Shown here: one piece after another, positions 28,113-37,606 of the stretch
How the letters are laid out: each line of letters opens with the position of its first letter
How positions within the stretch are numbered: position 1 is the first letter of the stretch
Source: Flavobacteriaceae bacterium bin25
GTDB lineage: Bacteria; Bacteroidota; Bacteroidia; Flavobacteriales; Flavobacteriaceae
Assembly (NCBI GenBank): GCA_002238525.1
Contig: MPMN01000002.1
Location: 1 to 64,000, forward strand
Direction of reading: 5' to 3'
DNA length: 64,000 nucleotides
Program-made: the position numbers and the translations under genes
Notes under the pieces: model-generated
The model's input: the letters and a program-made list of their open reading frames with translations, nothing else
Told to the model about the DNA's origin: nothing
Databases searched by the model: none

Positions 28113-29084
28113 ATGTCAATTTCAAATTACGATTCTTATTTTTGGAGTCATAGAATTCGAGATTTGCGTTTTTTAATTGCTGCCCCAAAAGAGCCCATGC
28201 AGAAATGGATTAAATCCTTTCGCAGACTGGCGCCCCAGATTCCTTTGGATATTGGAACCGAATCACCACATCCCGACCAAGTGGTTTGTATTTTGATTTG
28301 GGGGGATCAAGGCGATATTTTTTCAAAATTCAAAAACCTAAAACTCATTTATTCGATGGGTGCTGGTGCTGACCATATTGTATGGAACAAATCTCTACCC
28401 TCTCACATACCTGTTTGTAGGATAGTAGATCCTCAGATGGCTTTTTCGATGAGCAACTACATCATCACTGCAGTTTTGAATTACCATCGAAATTGGTATC
28501 ATTTTATCCGGCATCAAAAGGAAAAGGAGTGGATGCAATATGATTATCCAGAAATTCCTCTTCGGATTGGCGTAATGGGTATTGGTCATCTGGGTATGGA
28601 TGCGGCAAAAAAGCTTCAGTACTTAGGACATCATGTAATAGGCTATAGTATTTCCAAGAAAAAAGCCAATTTTCCTACTTATTATGAAGACCAATTGGAC
28701 GAATTCTTGGGTCAAATCAATGTTTTGGTTTGTACAGTACCATTAACCAAAACAACTAAAGGGTTATTGTCCTTGAAATTATTCAGTAAACTGAAAGAAC
28801 CCACATATCTAATCAATGTTGCTCGGGGTAAAATTCATATTGAAAAAGATATTCTTACGGCAATAGAAAAAGGAATATTGACTGGAGTTTGTTTGGATGT
28901 ATTTGAAGTTGAGCCTCTACCCAAAGAAAGCCCAATTTGGGAACATCCCAAGATTATGATTACCCCACATAATGCAAGCTTTTCATTTCCAGTTCAGGGT
29001 GTTGAACAGGTTATAGAAAACTTTAGAAGGGTACAATCTGGCGAACCACTTTTGCATCAAGTCCATCTGGATCGAATGTACTGA
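28113..29084 (+). CDS. D-isomer 2-hydroxyacid dehydrogenase (glyoxylate/hydroxypyruvate reductase A-like)
   Basis: An NAD(P)-dependent reductase of 2-keto acids. The nucleotide fold is at about residues 150-200 (IGVMGIGHLGMDAAKKLQYL), with the hydroxyacid-dehydrogenase marks LINVARGKIHIEKDIL and CLDVFEVEPLPKESPIWEHP and the catalytic His in ITPHNASF. Short length (323) and the N-terminal SMGAGADHIVWN match the GhrA-type glyoxylate/hydroxypyruvate reductases. It stands alone between divergent and convergent neighbours, so its pathway is inferred from family only. Confidence 0.83.
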   Translation: MSISNYDSYFWSHRIRDLRFLIAAPKEPMQKWIKSFRRLAPQIPLDIGTESPHPDQVVCILIWGDQGDIFSKFKNLKLIYSMGAGADHIVWNKSLPSHIPVCRIVDPQMAFSMSNYIITAVLNYHRNWYHFIRHQKEKEWMQYDYPEIPLRIGVMGIGHLGMDAAKKLQYLGHHVIGYSISKKKANFPTYYEDQLDEFLGQINVLVCTVPLTKTTKGLLSLKLFSKLKEPTYLINVARGKIHIEKDILTAIEKGILTGVCLDVFEVEPLPKESPIWEHPKIMITPHNASFSFPVQGVEQVIENFRRVQSGEPLLHQVHLDRMY

Positions 29085-29260
29085 CACCAAAATATTCGCT
29101 CATTTTTCATAAGCATTTGATTTGTTTCAACCTATATAAGTATAGGATATTTGACCGTCCGAAGCGAATATCAAATCCACAACAAAGTTGTTAGAGCCTG
29201 AAATTTTGATGGGAAAATCACATATTTCACTATATTAGGTTTTTCTTTATTGTAAAAAAG

Positions 29261-29830
29261 TTGGATACTAAGAAAATCTCAAAGCTATCATACGAAATCA
29301 AAAATGGTTCTGAGAAAGATTTCAAAACTTTTTTTGAGATATCTCATGCAATGGTTTTTAGTGTTTGCAAAAAGATGGGGCTTTCAAATGAAAATGTAGA
29401 GGAAGTGGTGCAAGACACATATATTCAATTTTGGAAGCAACGTGATTCCATAGATGAAAACAAAGGAGTTATGGGGTTATTAAAGGTCATTGCCAAAAGA
29501 CTGGTAATCAAGAAAATAAATTCTAAGGAAAGGCTATTGGAGTTAAAGGACAATATCGTTAATCTAAATAAACACCGCTCCGTTGAGACACCTAAACTGA
29601 TAAATCGCAATTTACTCTCCAAGAATATAGAAAAATTGCCCTCAGTCCAGAAACAGATTGTCAACCTTTTTTATATGGAAGGATTGACCACATTGGAAAT
29701 AGCAAAATATCTTGGAGTAACCGGCAGGACCGTTGAGAATAATTTATATAGAGCAAGGAAAAATTTGAAAGTAATTTTCAATAATGAAAATCTGACAAAA
29801 AGTTCATTTTATGATTTTATTGATGAGTAG
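29261..29830 (+). CDS. ECF RNA polymerase sigma factor
   Basis: A 189-residue sigma-70-family factor of the ECF class. Region 2 reads FKTFFEISHAMVFSVCKKMG and VEEVVQDTYIQFWKQRDSID, and region 4 reads LPSVQKQIVNLFYMEGLTTL and YLGVTGRTVENNLYRARKNL. The frame opens with a TTG at 29261. It is followed 40 bp later by a FecR-type regulator, the classical pair for signal-dependent control of outer-membrane uptake genes in Bacteroidota. The likely regulon is the NupC/TonB-receptor group downstream. Confidence 0.88.
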   Translation: MDTKKISKLSYEIKNGSEKDFKTFFEISHAMVFSVCKKMGLSNENVEEVVQDTYIQFWKQRDSIDENKGVMGLLKVIAKRLVIKKINSKERLLELKDNIVNLNKHRSVETPKLINRNLLSKNIEKLPSVQKQIVNLFYMEGLTTLEIAKYLGVTGRTVENNLYRARKNLKVIFNNENLTKSSFYDFIDE

Positions 29831-29870
29831 TTTGGGTACAAAGAAGTAATGTCTAGTTAAAGTAGGTTTA

Positions 29871-30809
29871 ATGCTAATGAAATCGGATAAGAAGATATCC
29901 TTAGGTAGAAAATTCGACCGGCTTTGGAATGAAGCGAAGGTAGATTCCGTGCCAAAAAAAACATCGGAGAAAATCTACAACGGCATCTCAGGAGAATTAA
30001 ATTTCAATGGATCTCAGAAAATTATGAAACGAGGCTTGACTACTTTGTTAAAGTATGCTGCAGTATTGATGATAGGGATATCCTTGATTGGCTACTATTT
30101 TTTCTCGCAAAAGAATACCTGGGATTCTTCTGTGGTGGAAAACAAACTAATCGAATTCAAGACTATGTCTGAGAGACAATCAGTACGACTAGAAGATAAC
30201 TCCGTAATAAATCTTTTAAGCAATAGTTCTATTTCTTACCCAGAAAAGTTCAACGATAGCATTAGAGAGGTTTTTTTAAATGGTTCTGCGATGTTCGAAA
30301 TAGCCGAAAGTAGAGAAAAGCCATTCATCGTTCATCAAGGTAGATTGATTACCCAGGTTCTAGGAACCACCTTCGCTATAATAAATGATTCCTTATCCAA
30401 TATAATCAAGGTTTATCTACATACTGGTAAGATTACGGTATACAATGAATCTCGTTCTTTCGAAAAAGTTCTTTTTCCGGGGGATTCCCTTTTCTATAAT
30501 AGGTTGGATGATAGAGAAGTTATTGAAAAACTTGAGATGGACAATAAGGTGTATATCAAAGACGCATCAACCGCTATAAATGACAAAATGTCTATCACGT
30601 TTGTAAATGTAAAAATTAAAGATGCATATCAAGAAATTCAGAATAAAACTGGAATACATATCGACTATTCTGACATTGGAATCGGTGGTGATATATTTAT
30701 AACCTTGGATTATAAGGACAAAACCATTGATAAAATCCTAAAAGATCTTAATTCATTTAGTGGTTATTCATATACCATAAAAGACAATTCAGTAGTAATC
30801 AAAAGGTAA
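29871..30809 (+). CDS. FecR family anti-sigma/signal transducer
   Basis: A 312-residue inner-membrane protein. A cytoplasmic N-terminus (about 1-55) binds the sigma factor, and one membrane segment follows (LLKYAAVLMIGISLIGYYFF). The periplasmic part has the FecR domain (SVRLEDNSVINLLSNSSISY, EVFLNGSAMFEIAESREKPF, TQVLGTTFAI). The C-terminal 70 residues (MSITFVNVKIKDAYQEIQ, then YTIKDNSVVIKR) are a STN/DUF4974-type domain that contacts TonB-dependent receptors. It lies 40 bp after the sigma gene. Confidence 0.87.
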   Translation: MLMKSDKKISLGRKFDRLWNEAKVDSVPKKTSEKIYNGISGELNFNGSQKIMKRGLTTLLKYAAVLMIGISLIGYYFFSQKNTWDSSVVENKLIEFKTMSERQSVRLEDNSVINLLSNSSISYPEKFNDSIREVFLNGSAMFEIAESREKPFIVHQGRLITQVLGTTFAIINDSLSNIIKVYLHTGKITVYNESRSFEKVLFPGDSLFYNRLDDREVIEKLEMDNKVYIKDASTAINDKMSITFVNVKIKDAYQEIQNKTGIHIDYSDIGIGGDIFITLDYKDKTIDKILKDLNSFSGYSYTIKDNSVVIKR

Positions 30810-31661
30810 TCCTAGTGAGTAATCGTTTTTTTAACATTTTACAAAAGTGTGAGTAGTTTTCTTCATTTAAGTCAATTATAAGTTATGTGATGAAATCAAT
30901 TTTTGAAATAATAATGGGAAAAAAGTTGGATGTAGACCTCATGGATTTAAGACATATAGTGCAAAAGAATCACAGAAGTCTCTGATATAGTGTGTCTGAA
31001 GGATTTCGCTGAGTATAATTCTTGTTACGAAGGAGCTAAGGAAACTCCACCAGCTATAGCAGGTTGAAAATCAAGAATCTTACCAAAAACACTATGGGAA
31101 CTATAGATAAATTGAACAATAAAATAATGCAAAAGAGTGATTTGAACAAGGTGAAATTGGATGCAGGGTGGTCTGAACTAGAAAGATATCTCCCCCTAAC
31201 AAGGTCTGGGTATGCAAATTAGACTCCAAGCAAACCTCTAGTTTTTGAGGTATAATGTTGGCACCCGGCTTTATGAGTAAAGATGAAGGAAATTCACCAT
31301 CTTAATTTGTTTGAGTTTCGCTTATTCAAAAGCAAAATGCAGATATTGAAACATCGTATAAATATATAGGCCTTTGACTATGGATAATTGATTGTGGTTG
31401 GCTGAAACATCTAACTCTTTGAGGTTGGAAAGAAGGATTTAAAACTCAAGCCGAATCTATACTTGTTCATGTATCATCTAAATGGGAGATAAGGGTAAAA
31501 GTTCATGGAGAGGGTAAGAGAACCTATGCCGCAGACAGATGTTCATTACTTTAGTACAGACTATTAAACATATTTACTACAGAAAGTAATTTTATTTGTT
31601 GTGTATATATTTTACCACAAAAAGCACTATAATGCCAAATTAGAAAAGAAATAGTTCGAAG
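30810..31661. other. Gene-free stretch with degraded coding debris
   Basis: About 850 bases between fecR and nupC. Short stretches translate into protein-like sequence on the plus strand (for example KVKLDAGWSELERYLPLTRS near 31150) but are broken by stops and frame changes. I cannot name the family. In similar loci a SusC/SusD or enzyme gene would sit here, so this may be the grave of one. No promoter was identified with confidence. Confidence 0.4.
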
Positions 31662-33056
31662 ATGCTCAAGCTCCATTCTGCATTGCCATTCTCCGATAGT
31701 AATGCCTTTACAATTCAAGAAAATATAACAGATATTGGTATCGTTGCCAGCCAAGGTTTTTCCATTGAGACTCTTTGGAAGGGCATTTTGGGAATGGGTA
31801 TGCTGATTCTTCTGGCATTCCTTTTTAGTAATGATAGAAAATCTATCAATTGGAAAACAGTGTGTATTGGACTATCCATACAATTACTTATCGCAATTGG
31901 AGTCTTAAAGGTTCCCTTTGTCAGAGCAATATTCGATAGCATTGGAAAGATCTTTGTCAGTATTCTTGATTTCGCAAGGGCTGGAAGCAAATTTTTATTT
32001 GAGGGACTAGTTGCAAATATGGAAACTTTCGGATTCATTTTTGCTTTTCAGGTATTGCCTACCATAATCTTCTTTTCCGCCATAACCTCTGTCTTGTTCT
32101 ATTTTGGTGTGATACAAAAGGTGGTCAAGGGTTTAGCATGGTTATTGACTAGATTATTGAATATTTCTGGAGCAGAAAGCTTAAGTGTTGTTGGCAATAT
32201 TTTTTTGGGTCAGACCGATGCACCTTTACTTATAAAGGCATATTTGGAAAAAATGAATAGGTCTGAAATACTTCTAGTCATGATAGGCGGCATGGCAACC
32301 GTTTCAGGAGCTGTATTGGCCGCCTATATCGGTTTCCTTGGAGGTGATGATTCTTTACTACGCTTGTTTTTTGCAAAGCATTTGCTAGCGGCATCCGTAA
32401 TGGCTGCACCAGGTGCGATTGTAATATCTAAAATACTATATCCACAATCAGAAGCAATACGAACAGATGTAAGGGTATCCTCTCAAAAAATCGGAACCAA
32501 TGCTTTTGATGCAATAGCGAATGGAACTACAGAGGGATTAAAATTAGCCGTCAATATCGGTGCAATGCTTCTGGTATTCATTGCCTTTATTGCTTTAATA
32601 AATGGAGTTCTTGAATGGATTGGAGAGATTACCAACTTAAATGATTGGATGGTCGTAAATACCTTTTACCCCAAGTTGTCATTAGAAGCGATTTTAGGTT
32701 ATGTCTTTGCTCCCTTAATGTGGCTTATTGGTGTTGCCAAAGAGGATATGATGATCATGGGACAGCTGTTGGGGATCAAACTCGCAGCCAGTGAATTTGT
32801 TGGCTATATACAGCTTGCTGATTTAAAGGATCCGGCCAGCATGGTTCATTTCATGTACAATAAATCAATTATTATGGCCACCTATATGTTATGTGGATTT
32901 GCCAATTTCGCTTCAATAGGCATTCAAATTGGTGGTATTGGCTCGCTCGCACCTAGTCAAAGAAAAACACTATCGAAGTTCGGTTTAAAAGCATTGATTG
33001 GCGGTACTCTTGCTTCGTTGCTATCGGCTACCCTTGCCGGAATGATTATCGGATAA
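31662..33056 (+). CDS. nupC: Concentrative nucleoside transporter (CNT family)
   Basis: A 464-residue inner-membrane transporter that imports nucleosides with protons or sodium. About 10 hydrophobic segments are visible. Family marks: IFAFQVLPTIIFFSAITSVL, GAESLSVVGNIFLGQTDAPL (substrate site), MIGGMATVSGAVLAAYIGFL and LWLIGVAKEDMMIMGQLLGI, and NFASIGIQIGGIGSLAPSQR near the end. The first 25 residues before the first membrane segment are unusual, so the true start may be internal. It sits with a deoB remnant and a nucleoside phosphorylase, which supports nucleoside use. Confidence 0.92.
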   Translation: MLKLHSALPFSDSNAFTIQENITDIGIVASQGFSIETLWKGILGMGMLILLAFLFSNDRKSINWKTVCIGLSIQLLIAIGVLKVPFVRAIFDSIGKIFVSILDFARAGSKFLFEGLVANMETFGFIFAFQVLPTIIFFSAITSVLFYFGVIQKVVKGLAWLLTRLLNISGAESLSVVGNIFLGQTDAPLLIKAYLEKMNRSEILLVMIGGMATVSGAVLAAYIGFLGGDDSLLRLFFAKHLLAASVMAAPGAIVISKILYPQSEAIRTDVRVSSQKIGTNAFDAIANGTTEGLKLAVNIGAMLLVFIAFIALINGVLEWIGEITNLNDWMVVNTFYPKLSLEAILGYVFAPLMWLIGVAKEDMMIMGQLLGIKLAASEFVGYIQLADLKDPASMVHFMYNKSIIMATYMLCGFANFASIGIQIGGIGSLAPSQRKTLSKFGLKALIGGTLASLLSATLAGMIIG

Positions 33057-33069
33057 CTCTACATTTAAA

Positions 33070-33326
33070 ACCGGACAAAGGAAGGTAGTGTTCATTGTTA
33101 TAGATGCTATAGAAATAGGATCTTTACCTGTCACTCCCATTTACAATGACTTGTTTATCAATACAGTAGAAAAGATAGCGAAAAGTGTTCCCGAATTCAA
33201 ACTTCCTAATTTAGCCCAACTTGGATAGGGAATATTAATCCTAAAATAAACTATGATCCTAGTGAAAAACCATTAGGTAGCTTGGGAATCTATTATTCAA
33301 GTGAAATATCCCCCGACAGCTTATAA
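33070..33326 (+). pseudogene. deoB: Phosphopentomutase N-terminal remnant
   Basis: Starting 14 bp after nupC the frame reads RKVVFIVIDAIEIGSLPVTP, IYNDLFINTVEKIAKSV and PEFKLPNLAQLG, then a stop. A neighbouring frame continues GNINPKINYDPSEKPLGSLG. This follows phosphopentomutase: a V.I.LD..GIG..PD start with the metal Asp, NT...IA......LPNL..LGLGNI, and the SYGK region. Only about 80 of roughly 390-430 codons remain. Phosphopentomutase would convert ribose-1-phosphate from the phosphorylase to ribose-5-phosphate, so its loss breaks the pathway unless another copy exists. Confidence 0.7.
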
Positions 33327-33442
33327 TCCTCCATGTCCAATTTGTCATAAGACACTTTCCAAGTACTTTTTATTGAGATTTGTGAGTAGTTTAAGTTTTT
33401 GGTTGCAATTACAATATATACAACTAATAAAACTACTCGAAA

Positions 33443-36400
33443 ATGACAAAAATTATTTACCCACTTTTTTTATTGTTTTTCCTTTGTTCAGCCTTTACGG
33501 TTGCTCAGGGGGTGACAAGTGGTTCTATATCTGGAACAGTAAAAAGTAATACTTCGGAAGACATATTTGGTGCAAATGTAGTTGCCGAGCATACTCCATC
33601 GGGAACAAAGTACGGTACAATTACCGATGAAAAAGGAAATTTTCGTTTCCCAAGTGTACGTATCGGGGGTCCCTATACATTGACATTGACTTATTCAGGG
33701 TTTAAAGAAACTATTATTGAGGATATAACTATCTCACTTGGCGAAACTTATAGATTGGATGCAACCATGTACGAGGAAAGGACGAGGTTGGATGAAGTTG
33801 TTGTGGAAATAAATCGAAGCTCCATAATAAATAGTAGTTCTACCGGAGCCACTTCCAAATTTAATGAGCAAAAAATCAATGTTCTGCCAAATTTGGATCG
33901 TTCTACAGAGGGTTTTATTAGACTTACTCCCCAAGCGGGATCCAATGGATTTCTTGGGCAGTCCAACAAACAAAATTTTGTTACTATTGATGGGGCTTCC
34001 TTTAACAATGCATTTGGTTTAGGTGGTGCTTACTTATTGCCTGGAGGAAATACCAATGCCCAACCTATCAGCATTGAAGCGATTCAACAAGTCCAGGTTA
34101 GCCTTTCGCCATTCGATGTTCGTCAGGCTGGATTTACCGGAACAGGGATAAATACTGTGACTAAAAGTGGAGAAAATGAGTTTCACGGTTCGGCTTACAC
34201 TTTCTTTAGGAACGAAAGTTTAACAGGAATAAAGGTTGAGGATGAAGAAATTGAAAGGACAGATTTGTCAAATACGGTTACAGGAGTTACACTTGGTGGG
34301 CCAATCATCAGGGATAAACTATTTTTCTTTGCAAATTATGAGATAGCTAGAAATAGTTCTCCGGTTTTCAGTACTGTCGCTGGAAGAAGCAGTTTAGCCG
34401 GCGATAATATATCGTCAGTACAAGCAAGTACACTTGATGCACTGAGCGGATATGTAAAGAATCAATACGAATATGACCCGGGAAGATATGAAGGATACGA
34501 CAGAGAAACCGATTCAGATAAATTTCTTGTAAAACTCAATTGGAATATTAATGATAAGAACAAAGCAACGGTACGTTATTCTCAGTTAAAATCTTCATTG
34601 TCGCATGTGGATGCCAGCTTTAATTCGACTCAAGTTGCTTTTGAAAATTTTGGCTGGACAAGAAATCTGGATACCTATTCCATTGTTGGCGAATTGAATA
34701 GTACACTGGGGGACAATGCAATCAATAGATTTTTTATTTCGTACAACTCGTTGCCCGAATTTAGGGAGCCACAAGGTGGTCAGGTTACACCTTTTACCAT
34801 GATTAATGATAATGGTCTGAGATTTACCTTGGGCTCGCATCCTGCGGCCTTTGGAAACCGGGTTGAACAGAAGTTTTTGCAAATCCAAAACGATTTCATC
34901 TGGTTCAAGAATAATAATAAATTCACAGCGGGGGTCAGTTATGAGTATATGAATTTTACAAATGAATTTACCTTGTTCAACAATGGCTTTTACATCTTCA
35001 ACTCTTTAGATTCATTTTACAACAGCTCTCCTACAGGAACCACCACTCCAATCGGGAGGAGTACAGGAGTTGGATACCCAGCCCTTTTTCAATACCGATA
35101 CCCTTTGGATGACAACAGAATTGCAACCTTTACTAATCCAAAATTTTCACAATTGGGCTTTTATGTACAGGACGAGATTGATTTAAGCGATCATTTTAAA
35201 TTGACCGCGGGTCTTCGTTTCGATGTTACATCGTTCATAAATAGCCCTATAGAAAACCCGACTGTAGGAGCATTATCTTTTCAGGATGCAACTGGTGGCT
35301 CCGAGAGTTTTAGCACATCAGAGCTGCCAGATTCAAGGTTTTTGGTTTCACCAAGAGTGGGGTTTAATTATAGACTCCTAGATAGAAGACTACAGTTACG
35401 AGGGGGAACAGGAATATTTACAGGTCGAATTCCTTTTGTTTTCATTGAAAAACAGTTTTCACAAAACGGTCTAGTGGAGGGAGAGATAATTGAAGCTAAT
35501 TTTGATGGTTCCAATACTAATATTCAGAACTTTCCATATGTTATCGACGTAGCTTCATATAGGCCAAAGGGCTCGGATCCTATTCCCAACTTTACTTTGG
35601 CTTTGGTTAATCCCGACTTCAAAATGCCTCAGGTATGGCGTACTGATATTGGTGTGGATTACAAAATGTCAGGCAATATTATTGCTTCCACAGAGTTTAT
35701 TTATAGCAAGGATATGAATGCAGCATACTACCGAAATGCAAATTTGGACCATATAGGTACAAATACTGGACCAAACGGACAATTTGTATTCTCCGATAAT
35801 CGTATTAATGATAACATAACTGGTGCATATGTATTGGACAATACCAATAAAGGGTTCGCATATTCGATAACCGGTAAGTTGGAAAAAGATTTTTCTAACC
35901 ATTGGTCTGCATCTATCGCCTATAGTTACAACAAAGCTAAAAATGTAAATGATTTAAATAGCTCGTTACCAGATAGGGCATATGATAGAAGTCCCGTTGT
36001 AGGAAATGGAGATTTAGAAGTTTTGAGCAATAGCTTATACGGACCAAAACACAACATTATAGGTTCCCTCGCTTATGTTGCGGATTGGGCCGAATGGACT
36101 TCCTCAACATTTTCGTTCTTCTTCAAAGGTGCAAAAGATGCTAGATTTTCGTATGTATATGCAGGTAGTGATGTAAATGGCGATGGAAGCAACCGAAACG
36201 ATCTTATTTTTGTTCCATCCAATGCCGATGATATCAATCTGGTTCAGAATGGAGACCTCACCCCGGAACAACAATGGAAGGTACTCAACAGTTTTATAGA
36301 AAGTTCAGACTATCTGAGATCAAGAAGAGGACAGTTTGCTGAAAGAAACCGATTAGAGGTGCCATCATATTTTCAATTGGACTTTAAACTTTTGCAAGAT

Positions 36401-36646
36401 TTCAACATCAACATCAAGGAGGAAAAGCACAACCTACAATTGAGTTGTGATGTATTTAATCTTACGAATTTGTTGAATAGCGATTGGGGCATTATTCAGA
36501 CCCCGAGAACCACGAATCCAATACAGGCTACTTCAGCGACTGAATTTATCGTTAATCCAGATATTTTGAGTCAATCAGAATTTGTGAATATTACTTCAGA
36601 AATATCCAGATGGAGAATGCAATTGGGGTTAAAATACAGTTTTTAG
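33443..36646 (+). CDS. TonB-dependent outer-membrane receptor with CarboxypepD_reg domain
   Basis: A 1067-residue outer-membrane receptor. The signal peptide (IIYPLFLLFFLCSAFTVAQ) is followed by a carboxypeptidase-regulatory-like domain (GSISGTVKSNTSEDIFGANV, about 25-105). A plug domain comes next (NKQNFVTIDGASFNNAFGLG, IEAIQQVQVSLSPFDVRQAG), then the beta-barrel, ending in an aromatic residue (RWRMQLGLKYSF), as barrel proteins do. It resembles the Oar-like receptors without a SusD partner. Position between nupC and the nucleoside phosphorylase, downstream of sigma/FecR, suggests uptake of nucleosides, nucleotides or DNA-derived compounds across the outer membrane. That substrate is inference. 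Confidence 0.88.
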   Translation: MTKIIYPLFLLFFLCSAFTVAQGVTSGSISGTVKSNTSEDIFGANVVAEHTPSGTKYGTITDEKGNFRFPSVRIGGPYTLTLTYSGFKETIIEDITISLGETYRLDATMYEERTRLDEVVVEINRSSIINSSSTGATSKFNEQKINVLPNLDRSTEGFIRLTPQAGSNGFLGQSNKQNFVTIDGASFNNAFGLGGAYLLPGGNTNAQPISIEAIQQVQVSLSPFDVRQAGFTGTGINTVTKSGENEFHGSAYTFFRNESLTGIKVEDEEIERTDLSNTVTGVTLGGPIIRDKLFFFANYEIARNSSPVFSTVAGRSSLAGDNISSVQASTLDALSGYVKNQYEYDPGRYEGYDRETDSDKFLVKLNWNINDKNKATVRYSQLKSSLSHVDASFNSTQVAFENFGWTRNLDTYSIVGELNSTLGDNAINRFFISYNSLPEFREPQGGQVTPFTMINDNGLRFTLGSHPAAFGNRVEQKFLQIQNDFIWFKNNNKFTAGVSYEYMNFTNEFTLFNNGFYIFNSLDSFYNSSPTGTTTPIGRSTGVGYPALFQYRYPLDDNRIATFTNPKFSQLGFYVQDEIDLSDHFKLTAGLRFDVTSFINSPIENPTVGALSFQDATGGSESFSTSELPDSRFLVSPRVGFNYRLLDRRLQLRGGTGIFTGRIPFVFIEKQFSQNGLVEGEIIEANFDGSNTNIQNFPYVIDVASYRPKGSDPIPNFTLALVNPDFKMPQVWRTDIGVDYKMSGNIIASTEFIYSKDMNAAYYRNANLDHIGTNTGPNGQFVFSDNRINDNITGAYVLDNTNKGFAYSITGKLEKDFSNHWSASIAYSYNKAKNVNDLNSSLPDRAYDRSPVVGNGDLEVLSNSLYGPKHNIIGSLAYVADWAEWTSSTFSFFFKGAKDARFSYVYAGSDVNGDGSNRNDLIFVPSNADDINLVQNGDLTPEQQWKVLNSFIESSDYLRSRRGQFAERNRLEVPSYFQLDFKLLQDFNINIKEEKHNLQLSCDVFNLTNLLNSDWGIIQTPRTTNPIQATSATEFIVNPDILSQSEFVNITSEISRWRMQLGLKYSF

Positions 36647-36730
36647 AAAGCTAATACTCCTATAATTGGTACTAATTTAGTTGAAAAAGTGGAGAGATCC
36701 CATTTCTACTACCCCTTTTAATTCTTACAA

Positions 36731-37606
36731 ATGATATTAGAATCAGAACTTATCTTAAATCCAGACGGTAGTATTTACCATCTACATCTTAAGCCCGGAC
36801 AGGTAGCGGATACGGTTATTTTAGTTGGCGACCCCGGGCGAGTAACCGTAATTGAATCCTATTTATCCGATGTTGAGTATAAAGTTGTCAATAGGGAATA
36901 CATCAGTATTACAGGCACTTATAATGGCAAAAGAATCACCGTGGTTTCTACTGGTGTGGGTGTCGGAAATATAGATATTGTGATGAATGAGCTTGACGCT
37001 CTTGTAAATATAGACTTCGAAACAAGAGAAATCAAAGAGAACCTCAAGAAACTTGATTTCATTCGAATCGGAACCTCGGGAAGTATACAGGAGGATATTC
37101 CAGTCAATTCATTTGTTTTATCCCAAAAATCGGTTGGCTTTGACAACCTATTATATTTCTATGATGTTGATAAAGGAATAATTAATGAAACTTGTGGAAG
37201 ACTCTTAAGGATGGTTGTTGGTGGTCATTCTTTATTTCTCAACCCTTATGTTATTGATGCCTCTGAAGAATTATTCAATACACTGAAGAGCAAAAAAACC
37301 AAAACTGGTATTACTATCTCATCGCCCGGATTTTATGTTCCACAGGGACGGGAACTAAGACTAACTCCAAAACTTGAGGATATCAATAAAAAACTATCAG
37401 ATTTCGAATATGAAGGGCTTAAAATCACGAATTACGAAATGGAGATATCTGCTATGTGCGGTTTGGCTCGAATGCTTGGGCACAATGCAATAGGCATCTG
37501 TTTGATAATAGCCAATAGGCTTAGTCAGAAAGTCAATGAAAATTACCGTGATAAGATTAGGGAACTCATTGAGTATGTCTTGCACAAGATAACCCATGAA
37601 AATTAA
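36731..37606 (+). CDS. udp: Nucleoside phosphorylase (uridine phosphorylase-like)
   Basis: Phosphorolysis of a nucleoside to free base and ribose-1-phosphate. The PNP_UDP fold is clear: VILVGDPGRVTVIESYL (phosphate loop), VVSTGVGVGNIDIVMNELDA, FIRIGTSGSIQEDIPVNSFV and ITNYEMEISAMCGLARMLGH (substrate Met-Glu). The MEISAM motif and length 291 fit uridine-phosphorylase-like enzymes, although substrate range cannot be told from sequence. The next gene overlaps its end by 11 bp. Confidence 0.85.
   Translation: MILESELILNPDGSIYHLHLKPGQVADTVILVGDPGRVTVIESYLSDVEYKVVNREYISITGTYNGKRITVVSTGVGVGNIDIVMNELDALVNIDFETREIKENLKKLDFIRIGTSGSIQEDIPVNSFVLSQKSVGFDNLLYFYDVDKGIINETCGRLLRMVVGGHSLFLNPYVIDASEELFNTLKSKKTKTGITISSPGFYVPQGRELRLTPKLEDINKKLSDFEYEGLKITNYEMEISAMCGLARMLGHNAIGICLIIANRLSQKVNENYRDKIRELIEYVLHKITHEN

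Noticed and set aside
29132-29147. Small palindrome cctatataagtatagg upstream of the sigma factor
   Set aside because: Only six-base arms in AT-rich DNA; similar chance palindromes are expected and no repeat copy was seen.
33301-33549. 82-codon frame before the TonB receptor
   Set aside because: It overlaps the receptor's signal peptide in another frame and the deoB remnant, with no family match.
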